From Hericium rajendrae (Eukaryota; Basidiomycota; Agaricomycetes; Russulales; Hericiaceae): a stretch of 64,000 nucleotides of DNA. The DNA lies in the NCBI GenBank assembly GCA_033439255.1, contig CM065879.1, positions 476,501-540,500 on the forward strand. The letters are read 5' to 3'. Below, in pieces: positions 1-11,750 of the stretch. Below the pieces are notes generated by a model. The model was not told the DNA's origin, searched no databases, and saw only the letters and a program-made list of their open reading frames with translations. The stretch's first letter is position 1; each line of letters begins with the position of its first letter. A program made the position numbers and the translations under genes.

Positions 1-397
1 GATGGAAGGGGTGAATTAGTCCGAGCTCGCGCCTGGGCAGGAGGACATTGACAGGCGCGAAGGCTTTCCGACGGATGTTCCGTCAGGCCACCTTCGTGGA
101 ACATGAGATTCATCTTCTGCAAGACGAATTGCTCTAGAAAAAAGATGGCGCATTTGGAAACGTACCGTATAAGCTCACGAAGCGGAAGTATTCGATACTC
201 CATATAACTGTCTCTGGAAAATCACCTTTACAGTATCAAAAATCTGCAAACTTACGGTGGCATAGGTGAGCGAATATTCCATCGTCTTGACAGCTTAGGG
301 CCTTCCTGGGCAATATACGAAATTCATGGTACATGCTGTGTTGTCGACGTCATTGTCATCTTACCACCGATTTCATTCAATGATCCATGAGATGGTA
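1..397. other. Left-edge intergenic sequence, no gene recognised
   Basis: No reading frame of recognisable character lies here. It follows the 3' end of the minus-strand dehydrogenase gene. It may hold that gene's 3' untranslated region and the edge of a gene outside the window. Confidence 0.4.
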
Positions 398-1571
398 TCA
401 AACATGGGTATCCTCTTCCAGTTGCGCCCACAGCCGCCGGCCGATCTCGGGGTCGTTGGTCTCCCTGCGACACTCGGCAACCCGTGTCCAGGGGACAATA
501 AACTGTAAGCCATCAGCACAAGTAATACAAGCAACATTGAGTTCCACACACCTTGCCGTTGAAATCTGCTGTCTCGGGCGACGTGCCTGCCCACAGCTGG
601 TTGAGAGCGCCGTACGGCGTCGGATATATGAACCTGTGCTGTGAAGAGATAGTTTGTCAGCTCGCGCGAGCGAAGGGACAATTCAGCGGCCGCGATGCCG
701 CGACACGTACTGCGATCCAGCGCAGCACGGGATTCATGTACCGCTGCAGCTCCGAGACGATGTTCCCTGGATTGACGGACGTCGACACAATGCCTTTATC
801 GCCGTATCTGCGCCCCAGCTCACGCGCGAAGACGACATTCGCCTGATACATGGCCATGAACAGAAACAGCGCGCGAAATGCATGGAAAGACAAACATGCT
901 TGCTCTGCTCGTACAGTGCATATTTGGTGAGCTTGTCGCGTCCCGGACCCGCGCGGAAGGTGTCCCAGTGGATCGTATTCAGGTATGCAGCCATCGAAGA
1001 GGTCGTCACGACGCGCGTTTTGCCGTCCGGTGAGGCCTGTGCGGCGGCGAGAAGCGCGGGGAGAAGGCGCTTCGTGAGCGCGTAGTGCCCAACGACATTC
1101 GTACCCCACTGCAGATCGAAGCCGTCTTTTGTGAGCTGATTGTGTGGGGGAGACATCACGCCGCTGCCAAGCGTCGAAATATCAGTACGGACAATCCCGA
1201 GATATGGAACTGCACACGCACGCATTATTGAACAGAACATGCAACTCCTTTTCCTTCTCCAGAAACTCTTCCGCTGCCCGCTTCACGCTCGCTAGGTCAG
1301 CCAAGTCCAGCTCTAAGAAGATCGCATCCCGTCCCGTGCGCTCCTTCAATTCGCGAATGGCCGCATGCACTTTCGCTGGGGATCGCGCGGCGAGGTAGAC
1401 TGTAGCGTTGTGCGCGAGCAGCGCCGCGACAGTCTCCTTTCCAATGCCTGCTGATCCGCCCGTCACCAAAACAACTTTGCCCGTGAGATCGGGGATGTCA
1501 TTCACGGTGAAGTGAGAAGCGTGGAGAGGGTATAGTTGGCTGAGGAGAGACAGGGAGAGGGCTTGACCCAT
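398..1571 (-). CDS. Short-chain dehydrogenase/reductase (retinol/WW-oxidoreductase-like)
   Basis: NAD(P)-dependent short-chain dehydrogenase; the substrate cannot be read from the sequence. Five exons join in frame to 313 residues: 1222-1571, 896-1163, 711-842, 552-638 and 398-502, with GT-AG introns of 49-72 bp. The Rossmann motif [11 protein letters not shown] is near residue 40, followed by NNAG (NNA ends exon 1 and the intron splits the next codon), a serine-rich SS motif, and the catalytic YxxxK as YEQSK at the end of exon 2. The C-terminal half has VNPGNI and a [14 protein letters not shown] block, typical of the fungal retinol-dehydrogenase-like subfamily. The start is the first ATG, ahead of a hydrophobic N-terminus that may anchor it to a membrane. 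The family is certain; the specific reaction is unknown. Confidence 0.9.
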
Positions 1572-2066
1572 GGCAGCTTGGACGAGTTTGAAGACACAAG
1601 ATTGCCTGTGGGAGGATCGTGGTCGTTACTGGACAGAGTGAGAAAGTGCATGTCGACGTCGGTGTCTGTCGGTGTCAGAGAAGTAAGAATCGCATCAAGG
1701 TACGAGCGACGAAGATAAAATCCCACGTACACATTTCTATCCACGAGTGCACCCTCCGACATGTTTCATTCTATACTAAGGAATCGTAAATGGATCTACC
1801 ACTGATGTTAAGTTGGCCGAAGAGGTTCGGAACCACAATGACGTCGACTTGAAGTTCAAGTTGGCGCTCAGACTCACGCGATGAGCTCGAGGGACGCGTC
1901 GGGCCGCCATCATGCATCGAAGTCCGACTAACTGGCAATTTCGTCCTCTTGTGAACTGGACAAACCAAGGAGATATATGTACATCGAGAAAGGTGTGGAT
2001 AACAACAGGATTCGATTTAGTACAGTACTGTGACTATGTATTCATCTGCCTAGACCAAACAGCAAC
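1572..2066. other. Intergenic, presumed promoter of the dehydrogenase
   Basis: About 500 bp lies between the 5' end of the dehydrogenase and the 3' end of the first F-box gene, both on the minus strand. No coding sequence or clear TATA box is seen. Confidence 0.4.
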
Positions 2067-3923
2067 CTACTCTTCGTAGTGAAGTTCTTTGACGTGAGGA
2101 CGCAAACGCGCCAACAGAAGCTCGGCACCTTCGCAGTGTGAGACTGATAGCGTATGAAGGGGTATGTTCAGTGCAGCCTGCTTCTGAATAACCACGAGCA
2201 GCAGATCACCGAGCGCCGTTTCGTTGTCTTCGTGGTCCAACGTGATATCCCCGAATTTTGCCTTTGAGACCGTCAATGAGTTCGGAAAGCAGAGAGAGAT
2301 AGGCTCTGCGTCCGATCCAAGGTCTGCCTCTGAAATAGTCGACTCGAGGAACATAACGTCTTCCTGCAGAAGGCAAAGGACAGGCCCTATGCAATGTCCT
2401 CCCAGCGTGATTGTCCTCACCGCGGGCATTTCAGTAAACGCGTGCTTGACTGCACCATATACATCTTCATCGAAGCTTTCCGAGTCGAACACAACACGCG
2501 TGACTGCTTGTAAGTCGAAGGAGCTGAACAGGAGTTGAGTTACAGGACCGCGAGGCGACAGCAGACTAGTGGTCCAATGCATGCCGAAACGGTGTCTAGA
2601 CGGGGGATCATCTGCAGCCCATGCCCTCACGGAAAATAGCCGGGAGTTAGGACCATCGGAATCGCAACAAGAAAAGTCTATCGCACAAGGCGAAAGGCAG
2701 GTGGATGGGTTATCTGTATCGCCAAACATGGTAGCAATAGGAATGACTTGGGAAAGGTACTTGTCCACGACGCCGGATAGCTTGATTTCCCTACATGCAG
2801 TGGGCGCAATGTCCAGGTGACTCAGGAATTCGACGATATCGTTCCTGTGCTGGTATGACTCGCAGCGCGTTTCAAGATAGAGTGACTTCAGAGAATGCAA
2901 GGGAGCTCGTCCGATGACGAACAGAGGCACAGTCCATTGGTGGCGTTCATCCTTGATCACCAAGGTCTCCAGCATCGGCAATTTGCCGAGGAGTACTGAC
3001 AACTCGGCCAGACTGGGGGTGACCGTGGTAGAACGGGTATTTAGACAAATCTCGAGGTCCACAATGTTTTGAAGGTGGGGCATACCAATAGAAGGAAGTT
3101 CGGGTAGGTGATGGTAGGCGATATGTCGGATAGCGCGCCAGTTGGATCCAAAAACGGTCTCCAGAACGTTATTGGGTATGTTCTCACCGCTGAACGCCAA
3201 GGATTCCAGAAAAGGTGTACGGAATGAGAGCGCCGACTGCACATCGTCCATGCGCCGTTCGAATTCTTGTCGATAATCCACGCCACGACGGGGTTCGTAT
3301 GCAATGTGTAGACCCTTCATCCGCCGTACATAGTCGCGACCGAGAGCCCTGATAATGATATCATGTACTCCACCGTCGTTGTGTTCGACACACGCAGAAA
3401 GAGTGAACGGGAGTTGCTTGGATCGAATGAGCATCTCGTCCATCCAAAATGCTGTATGCGGAGCTCCGACTTTGCTCCAGAGCTGAGGCATGGAAAGGGC
3501 CACTTGTCTCCATCGTCGGCAAACGTGTGTCGTGATTATCCAACCAAGGTACATTTTTTGGGGCTTCTTGAAGCGTTTGTCGCCCAACAGTGGTCTCGAG
3601 GAGGGCGGATCGCATTCGGAAAGGCAGCTGAACACATATGACAATACCTCCGGGGGCAATCGCGCTGTTATTGATATGTCATTGTTACGTGCAATTGCCA
3701 GAGAGAGGGCGCGTCGGATAGCCTTGAGTTCAATGTAAAGCTTGTCATGAGCGGTGGTCGTCGCTTCATAAGGGCTAAACGCAGATACGCCGTCTGTCTC
3801 TACGAGCCTTGTCCGCAAACAGGACAACCAAAAATCCCTGCATAAGGAGCAGTTTGGTGACAATGACGATTCTGTGAAAGGCAATGGGACTTACTCTGCT
3901 TCTGTCTCCGGGGCGAAGGCCAT
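2067..3923 (-). CDS. F-box protein, paralogue A
   Basis: Likely substrate receptor of an SCF ubiquitin ligase, by analogy with the large mushroom F-box families; the target is unknown. A 29-bp first exon (3895-3923, start MAFAPETEAE) is joined through a GTAAGT intron to one long exon (2067-3837), giving 599 residues. The F-box-like segment starts near residue 68 (LPPEVLSYVFSCL) and ends with the CRRWRQVAL and PQLW signatures. The rest is degenerate leucine-rich sequence. It is a tandem paralogue of the next gene, with the same first-intron position and phase. It ends HYEE followed by TAG, a stop that is missing in paralogue B. Confidence 0.85.
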
Positions 3924-4216
3924 TGAAATACAGGGATCAGGTGCAGATCCTGCTTATACTGTGCTGCTCCGAGTCGAGACGGTCTATATCGGACGATGTC
4001 TCTGAGCTCAGAAGATCACAAGATATAGCTTAACTGATGCTCACATTCGCGCACTTTCCGTCTGGCACCGTAAGTCTATAACTCTTAGTTGTAGTGATGT
4101 TATAAAAGCGGCCTGGAAAAGTCTGTGGATGTCTGTTCGTGGCTTGAAGGTCGCAGTAGCCTGTGGTGTCCAGCGCGCTGGGAGATTGCAGGTATCTTCT
4201 TGATGGCGAGTCGACT

Positions 4217-6447
4217 TCACTCGAGACGTTCCGCCGACGAAGTCAGTCTGTGCAATGACTTGACCTCACAATGCAGATTGGAGGAGGTATAGTACTGTGG
4301 TGAGAGTCCGACCTGAGCGTCGACAAATGGAGGAACGCGAGGAAAAAAAGGATTGGCGCGTCTGGACGCGACGCTGTGACTCCGACCGGGTGGCGCACCT
4401 CCCATGCAAAGGACAACTTGATAAGTACTAGTACATACGTACAAGATACGAGCATAACTTAAACTATTTGGAATGCCCATAGTACATAGACTTATCAGCA
4501 GAATCTTCAGACCAAGAGAACGTGCTACCCAAAGCATATCTGCCGCGCAATCATCGGACACCAGAGAATAGTACTCTTCATAGTGAAAGTCTGCGACATG
4601 CGAGCGCAAATGGACCAACAGACTCGGATTGACACGTTTGCAGTGTATGATTGACAGCGTACGAAGACGCTCTCCCAGTGCGGCGCGGCCCTGGATAATC
4701 CCGAGCAACAAATCACCGAACTCCCTCTCCGACATGCCTTCGCCATCCAACGTCACGGCATCCTGGAAGTTCACCTCCGAAATCCTTAGGGACGTTAACC
4801 TCGGAAAGAGACACCAGACCTGCTCCATTGCCGCTCTAGGATTGCTTTCCATATTTTGTGCCTCAGGGGTTGCAACGTTTACTTGCAGAAGGAGGAGCAG
4901 AGCTCCAGTTGAAGCTCCCCGCAATGCGATCTCTCTCACGGCAGGAAGACGGGAAAATGAGTTTCGAAGTATGTTGCACAGATGTTCATCGCCATCTGCT
5001 AAGTTGAATGCGAGGTATGTGACCGAATGTAAGTCAAATGAGCGGAACAAGAGCTGGGTAGCAGGCCCACGATTCGGCCCCGGAGTGGCCAAGTGCACGG
5101 CGAAACGAGGTTTTGATGACAGAGTATCATCACCAGCCCAGGTCCGGAATGAAATGAGTGGATAACCATCGCTGTGGACTTTACAGCCAAATTCGATTGC
5201 AGAGGGTGACAAATTTGCAGACGGCGACAGAGAAGTGATAGCATGGTCTCCAAAGGCTGCATCTATCACAACGGGAACGATCCCGTATAATTCCCAACCC
5301 GAGATGCACCATAGCTTGATTTCTCTGTGTGCAGTTTGCGCGATACTCAAGTTGTGGAGAAAACGGGTGATGTGGTGACTCGCGTGGCTATCTAGATAGA
5401 GAGTTTTCAGAGAATGCAAACGAACTCGTTCGATGGGAGCTTCTTCGACGGATGGTTCATAAACGGAAGAATATTCGTGCTTGATGATCAAGTTCTCCAG
5501 CCGGGGCAATTTCTTGAGCAATAATGGTACCGATGACAGCGCCGTGCGAGACTGTTCCAGGCAAATCTCGAGGTCGACGACGTTGTGCAGATAGGGAGCA
5601 TTCACGAGAGAAAGGTTGATGCAATAATGGTAGGAAAGACGTCGGAGACGAGGCAATGTGAATCCGAAGATGTTCTGCAACAAATGACTGGATAGGTCCA
5701 GATGTTCTAAAGTCAAAGACTCCAGGATATCTGCCGGGTGTGTGAGCGCCGCTTGTAACTGAGACATGCGCAAATCAAAATTCTGTAAAAGGTCTACACG
5801 TTGGACCGGGCGCTCTTCAACCGCAAGATGCAGGCTCGTCATCCGCGATACGTGATCAGGACTGACTGCCCTCAGAATTGTATTGAATACACCGCTGCCT
5901 TCTGCTTCAACGCATACAGAAAGGGTGAACGGGACTTGCTTGGATCGAATGAGCATCTCGTCCATCCAAAATGCTGTATGCGGGGACCCAACGTCGGTCC
6001 AAAGATGGGGCGCGGAAAGGGCTACATGTCTCCAGCGTCGGCAAATGTGAGTCGCAACAATCCAGCCAAGATGTGGTTTATGGTATTTCTCGACGCGCTT
6101 GTCACCTGGCAAGGGCATCGAAGATGGTGGATCGTATTCAGAGAGGGAGGTGAACACATGGACTAGCACTTCTGGAGGCAGACGTGCTGTGATGGACACG
6201 TCATTGACGCGAGCAGCTACCAGCGCGACGACGTGCTGTATGGCCGTGAGCTCGACGAGAAGCTGTTGACGGGTGGTGATGGTTGCCTCATGAGGACTAG
6301 ATGCGGATATGCCATCTACGTCGACGAGTCTTGTCCGCAAACAGGACTGCCAAAAGTTCCTGCACAGCGCATCGTATAAACCTGTGATATTGATCCTCTG
6401 AAAAGCGATGGGACTCACTGCGCTTCTGATACTGTAGGGACAGCCAT
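4217..6447 (-). CDS. F-box protein, paralogue B, with extended C-terminus
   Basis: Tandem paralogue of the gene at 2067-3923 with the same architecture: a 29-bp first exon (6419-6447, start MAVPTVSEA), a short intron, then one long exon (4217-6359), giving 723 residues. The F-box (ITARLPPEVLVHVFTSL, then CRRWRHVAL and PHLW) lies at about residues 65-135. The similarity to paralogue A runs to the shared HYEE end. There paralogue A has TAG and this copy has TAC, so the frame runs on for about 120 more residues of unrelated character. Either the stop was lost or part of this tail is removed by an unseen intron. The function is presumably SCF substrate recognition. Confidence 0.8.
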
Positions 6448-6931
6448 CGAGACACGGCGATCAGGTGCAGAACTTGCTTACACTGGACTCCTCGAAGCTG
6501 AATGACGTCAAGACGATCTTTCTGATGTCTGAAGGAGGAGAAAGCAGTAAGTAGATCCCGAGCCTGATGGCGAGCAGTCGGAAAGAAGCTGTTATGAAGT
6601 AGAATATCTGACTGGAGCTGAATTGTTGTCGTAGTGCGGGCTAGACTCTGAATTCAATTACCTTCACAGCGACTGGATATAGTTGACAGGGAATGCTTGC
6701 GAGAAGACGAAAGGCAAGAGCGTCCAATAGTCAAAATAGAGCAAAATGGGCGTATCAGTATCATCGGTTTCGGCAGATTCCGAGTACAGGGCGAGTAGGT
6801 AAATCTTTCCGAATAATGCCTCACGACCTTTCACTCAAACATATCAATGAATCCTTGTATTGAATGAGGCTATATCATAGTTATTCGTGACAAGAATAAA
6901 AAAAACAAATAAAGAACAAGACAAGAAGTCG
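6448..6931. other. Intergenic between paralogue B and the Rsc7-like gene
   Basis: This stretch lies 5' of F-box paralogue B and 3' of the Rsc7-like gene. It is A/T-richer just before 6932. No further gene is visible. Confidence 0.4.
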
Positions 6932-8751
6932 TCACGTCGCTACTTGCGCCAACAGCTGCTCGTGCTCATGCGCAACTTTCGACTCCAGGTCCTCGTCCGG
7001 AGGCTCCATCACAGTATCGATCCATGCCAACGCCCACGCGCCATTACCTGCCTTCGTCCCTCCTAGCACTTGCCTCCTCTCGCCATCATCACGCAGACCT
7101 TCCCATCGACTCCGTGTTGGCTGCGTATCTTCACGATCTGCATTGAGACCAACAATTAGGCAATCGTAGCCGTAAAAAAAACAGAGAAAAGGGACTCACA
7201 AAGTACCACACCCGAATGTGGCTCGTACACGCCAAGGGGCATGCCCCCATCGTCCATCCGCACTTTGCGCCTCTTCCTCCTTCCCTCTCCCTCCGGCCCT
7301 TCAGTCCCCTCTCTCTTCTCCCCCGCCTCCACCTCTTGAGTCGCCTCCCTCGCACCCGGCGGGTTATCTCCGAAAATCCCTCCACACGGCTTCAAAATCT
7401 CGCCTCTCTGCTTCGTCAACTCCGCGTTCAGCTCCGCAGTCCTCTGCGCTGCGGCCCACATCCAATTCGCTTCGTCCAAACCCTCGTGGTACAGATAACT
7501 CTTCTTCACAGCATTCAGTGGGCCATCGCTGTACGGACCCAAGCCGGACCCGCCGAATAACGTTGTTGGCCCGCCGGCGCGGTACATCCCTAGCCCCGCG
7601 CCGCGCTCTGCTTTCTGGGCAGGCTCCTGCAAAGCGGCGGCAGCAGCAGCAGCGGCAGCGGCGGTCAGCGGCTCTTGCAACTCGCCAACCGGATCGCCTG
7701 GCTTGAGACCTTTGGCGGTGATCTCTTCCAGCGCTTTGTCCTCATAATAGTCATCAGTGACCCATTTGCCATCTAAGGCATGTCAGCGCGGCGTTCAAAA
7801 TAGATGAACAATAGAGCTTACCAATGATCGTTTTTGCGCCATGGAGCTTGTACGCGCTTCGTGCGGTGACGAGAGTGACACTGCGTGTGCGGAGATGCGA
7901 GCCGAGTTTGCCAATTTCGATGAGGTACTCCTTCTCGGGCTGTGTCGCGCTGAGCTTGAGCGCAAGTGGGTTGCGACGGAAGTAGTACAGCGAGTCACGA
8001 AAGCCTGACGTCCGTGCAGCGTCAATGGCGAGGATGTAGCGTCGTTCTGGGTGACGCCTTGGGAGTACGAATGTTCCGGCTTTGAATTGTCGACCTATAT
8101 CACCCATCAGCATGGCATAAGGCTCATAACGACAAGAAGAGACTCACCGCCTTGCAGAACCCCGTTCGCGTCGATCTTCGTATCGCCCTTCGGGTCATTC
8201 TCCGTCACAAACTCATCACCTTCGATAATATACGCCTTTCCCTGGATCATCCTGAACGGCTTCCCGCCGCCCAGCACCTCACCCTCCGCGCCCTCCGCAC
8301 CGGGCGTGCCAGCCTCCTCTCCCTCCGCCCCCTCCTCCCCAGCCCGCCCCGGCAGCCGAATCGTTATGCCGCCCCGCGAGCCCCTCCCGCGCCCACGGCC
8401 GCGCCCCCTCCCACGTCCTCTTGCCCGCGTGCTCCCCACCAGCGCACCGCGCCCACGCCCGCGCGGCCGCCCTCGCGGACGCGGCATAGGCACAGGCTCT
8501 ACACTCGCCTCAGATCCCTCCTCCGCAACCTCCTCCGCAACGCCCTCTTCGTCAACATCCACTTCGCCCGCCTCGGGCTCTGGCTCAGCTTCTTCAATCT
8601 CCATCGGCGTCGCAGGGCCCGCGGAGCTGCCTGGTGTAGGCTGGCTCTCGACATCGACGTCGACGTCCACGGAGCCCCGCGAGGGGCCTGCTGCCGCTCC
8701 CCGCCCGCGTCCCCGCCCGCGACGCGGTTTGATGATGATTTTGCCGCTCAT
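6932..8751 (-). CDS. rsc7: Chromatin-remodelling subunit, Rsc7/Swp82 (Npl6) family
   Basis: Predicted accessory subunit of a RSC or SWI/SNF remodeler, acting in the nucleus. Four exons join in frame to 551 residues: 8148-8751, 7822-8094, 7200-7772 and 6932-7137, with all donors GTGAG or GTAAG. Residues 1-155 are basic and acidic low-complexity sequence with long RG/GR runs, resembling RGG or AT-hook tracts. The conserved CRC-subunit domain follows (about 158-310): FRMIQGKAYIIEGDEF, then RRYILAIDAARTSGFRDSLY and YYFRRNP, the hallmark of the Rsc7/Swp82 family. A poly-alanine run and an EGLDEANWMWAAA helix follow. It is divergent from the F-box gene at 9210 and one gene away from the SNF5 homologue, another remodeler subunit. 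Confidence 0.88.
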
Positions 8752-9209
8752 GAGATGTCACTGGCGAGTGTTTCGAGTCAGCATTTCACAGGTCTTTGCA
8801 GATGCGACTCACCTGGTATGCAAATGCTTGCACTAGCGTACAGAGGGAAACTTGGACTGGCTGCAGTAAATGGAAAACGACGTCGCGTTGTGCACGTGAT
8901 CTTCGAGTATCCGGCTGATTCAGTGATCCATCGATATATCCATTCTCCGCCTTCGGTGGAACGAGTCCTGTCACCTTTGGGCAATCCATCGATATCGTTG
9001 ATACTTACTCTCATCTGGTCTGTCAAGCGCTCTTGCTTTGCATCGTCTCGCAAGTGCCCCAGCAGCATCCAGTCGCTACCAAAGTGCTAGCTTTCGATTA
9101 CGCAGCTCGTTCTCGATCTCTCGCGAATCTCTGTCTTATAGCAGAAAGTGCTTCGTCCACGAGGTAAGCATGCACGCATGCAAGACCACCTTGTTCTCAA
9201 TGTCTGCAG
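8752..9209. promoter_or_regulatory. Bidirectional promoter region
   Basis: The 458-bp gap between the divergent Rsc7-like and F-box starts must hold both promoters. A GTAAGC donor at about 9162 and a TCTGCAG acceptor just before 9210 suggest a 5'-UTR intron for the plus-strand gene. Confidence 0.45.
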
Positions 9210-11187
9210 ATGGGCCCCAAGGGCCCCACAGAGGGCACATGTTCAGCATCGACTACTTCTGCTGCTGGGGCCTCTGATGTCAACATGGTGGACGGCACAA
9301 AGCACATCGAGGTAAGCTGATGTGTATGCAATGCGTGTCAGTTCAGGTGACTCTGTTCTTTCGATGACAGCTACAAAGCAATTCCTATCGGGAAATGAGT
9401 CCGTCCAGCCAGACTGCACCTATCATGTTGCTACCTCCAGAAATCACTATATGTGCATTCCGGATGCTTGACCTGCGATCTTTGTTACGTTGCCAGAATG
9501 TGCGTGTTCTAATACTGCCGGGGTCCGGTTGTATTCATCTGTCTTGGCTTTGCAGATATGCCGAGATTGGTACAAACTCATCAGGAACACCGTGCAGCTG
9601 CAGTATGATATCGAGCTCGAGCTGCATGGTCTGGAAGATTCTATCTCAAGCACCGCGAGCATTAACGATCGACTGGATTTGCTCAGGAGTTCGCAGGCGG
9701 TATGGCGAAAGTCTGCCTTCGGGCGACCGGTCGCTGTCATTTCGCCGAGATCGAGCCTAGCGCACACGTCTTTTGACAAAGGGGCAATATTAGTTGGGGA
9801 ATATGACCAAACCGAAATAAGGATTAATCGAGTTCATTTGGAGGCACCATACGTTCAAGATATCATCTGCTCAGTTCCTCTGGATCCGAATCGCCGTCTG
9901 AAGGCGTTCACATTAGACCCGAGCCAGGACGCCATAGCTATTCTGACAGTTGATCGATCGTAAGTATTAAATCATGGGAATGATGGTAACTATTGACAGC
10001 TTCAACTTCTGCAGAAATGTCGAACTTTCGACAGAAGTCTGTTTACAGATACGATCACTGAAAACCGGTCAAGTCCATCCACTGGCAGGCCCGGATACAC
10101 TTCATTTGTTTTATGCTGGCCGCAGCACGGCCAATGTAGTGTGGAATTATCCAGACGAAATTCAATTTGCAGGCAATCTCATGCGGGTGTCCTTCTTGAA
10201 GCCTTACAACGATGGCCCCATTACCCTCTTGAGCATCTTTTGGGATTGGAAGACAGGGATCCAGTATACGGTAATGTCCATCCATCCAATCCTGACGTCC
10301 TTGAGCTCTATATTCACGATGCCGTTCAGCCTATCAAACACGTGCCAGGCCAGACTTACAGTACGCTCATAGACGAAGAATATGCCATACTCGGAAAGCC
10401 CAATATGTATACGGGACAAGGCCACTATTTTGGGGCACTGCTCGTCTTCAATCCGGCCAAGCAGACACCAGATGCACGCACACAGGAGGATGTGGTCTTC
10501 GAATGCGCATTTCTACTCCCACCATGTCCGATCGCGAATGGAAGTGCTGGGAACGTCGAAATTCATTTGCGAGCGCCAAGCCCCGGTTGTCAGACCATGC
10601 CTGCTTTTCGTGCGCGCGATGATGCAGACCGCCTCATTACAGCCAATATAGCCTCATCCTATTTGTCCGGTAGCCCTGTGAGACTGCTGATTTCGTACGC
10701 TCGAATTGTAGCGATGGTGCGTAAGAAGGCCAAACGATCCATGGTTCCCTGGAGCGAATGGAGGGACTGCGTTGTCTGGATCGGGACTAGGCCACCGCCG
10801 TACGCACGAAATCTCCAAGGGTTCGTGCCACCCCAACATACAGCGGGCATGCGCATCGTCACGGCTGAGGATTCCGACCACGTTTGGGTTGACCGTCGCA
10901 TGCAGTGGTCGCTCTGCGCTATGGATTTCAACTCCTGGCGCGTTGCTCGAGCTTTGACTGAAGGCCTTGATGCAGGCGAAATTGTAGAGCACTCCTCATC
11001 CATCAGCGCGAGCGAAGGATTGTTCGAGGACGATATTGTCATCGAGTATCCGTATCTGAAGAAGACGGCAGAGATTACACCGCTGGCGCATGCGGGGCAG
11101 TTTTACAGAATGGTCGCCATGATCGCTGAAGACGGGGTGTTCATCGCCGAGGCAAGCCGCGCAACTATGCACTGCTGCATCTACTGA
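9210..11187 (+). CDS. F-box protein of the mushroom LQYxIELE class
   Basis: Likely SCF adaptor; the target is unknown. Five exons join in frame to 574 residues: 9210-9311, 9371-9499, 9556-9959, 10015-10270 and 10354-11187. The F-box begins LLPPEITICAFRMLDLRSLL in exon 2. It is split by an intron exactly at CQN/ICRDW, an arrangement typical of the Agaricomycete class, and is followed by LQYDIELELHGLED. The remainder resembles the degenerate propeller-like C-terminal part of that class (FWDWKTG, EEYAIL, GALLVFN). The start chosen is the ATG directly behind a probable 5'-UTR intron acceptor. A later in-frame ATG at 9395 would drop 44 residues. It is unrelated in sequence to the two tandem F-box genes at 2-6.4 kb. 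Confidence 0.82.
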
Positions 11188-11750
11188 TCTAGCTCCATGA
11201 AGGATGATGCTGCTGGGAAAACAACCATCAGCAGGGTACCTTTCGGCGGAAAGCACGGGAGCGACACCAACGAAAAGCGGCTCGGGACGGTGTCCTTATC
11301 CAGAACTTCGGTGATTTTGGAGGATTGGAGGCTACGATATAGTATGGCAATGTGCAAATCAAAATCATGCCTATGTTGTCATGTTATTCCGTACAGTTTG
11401 CCTTTTTACGATCGCGACTGGTCTATGGGATGCATATCATCATGTAAGACACAGACCCCTGCACAAAATGGTGCCAAGTGCCCACAAACACGGATCCAGC
11501 ACTGGCTCGTCGATCTTACTGATTGAGACACGCATGCACCGACAACGTCGACGGCAGACACCAGCAGCACCAGCGGAATCAAAACAATTAATAATCAAGT
11601 TCGCGCGCGATACAAAACGAAACCACAAGTACACGACAACAGCCATACGTTACGAGCCAAGACAGCAGTGCAGCAAGGTATGCACAGATAGCACGGATAG
11701 ATACGCCCACGGGCGGACAGAAAGTCAGCACAAAAGAAAAGGACAACACT
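11188..11750. other. Convergent intergenic region
   Basis: 3' flanks of the plus-strand F-box gene and the minus-strand SNF5 gene. No coding signal is seen; a shared terminator zone is expected here. Confidence 0.4.
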
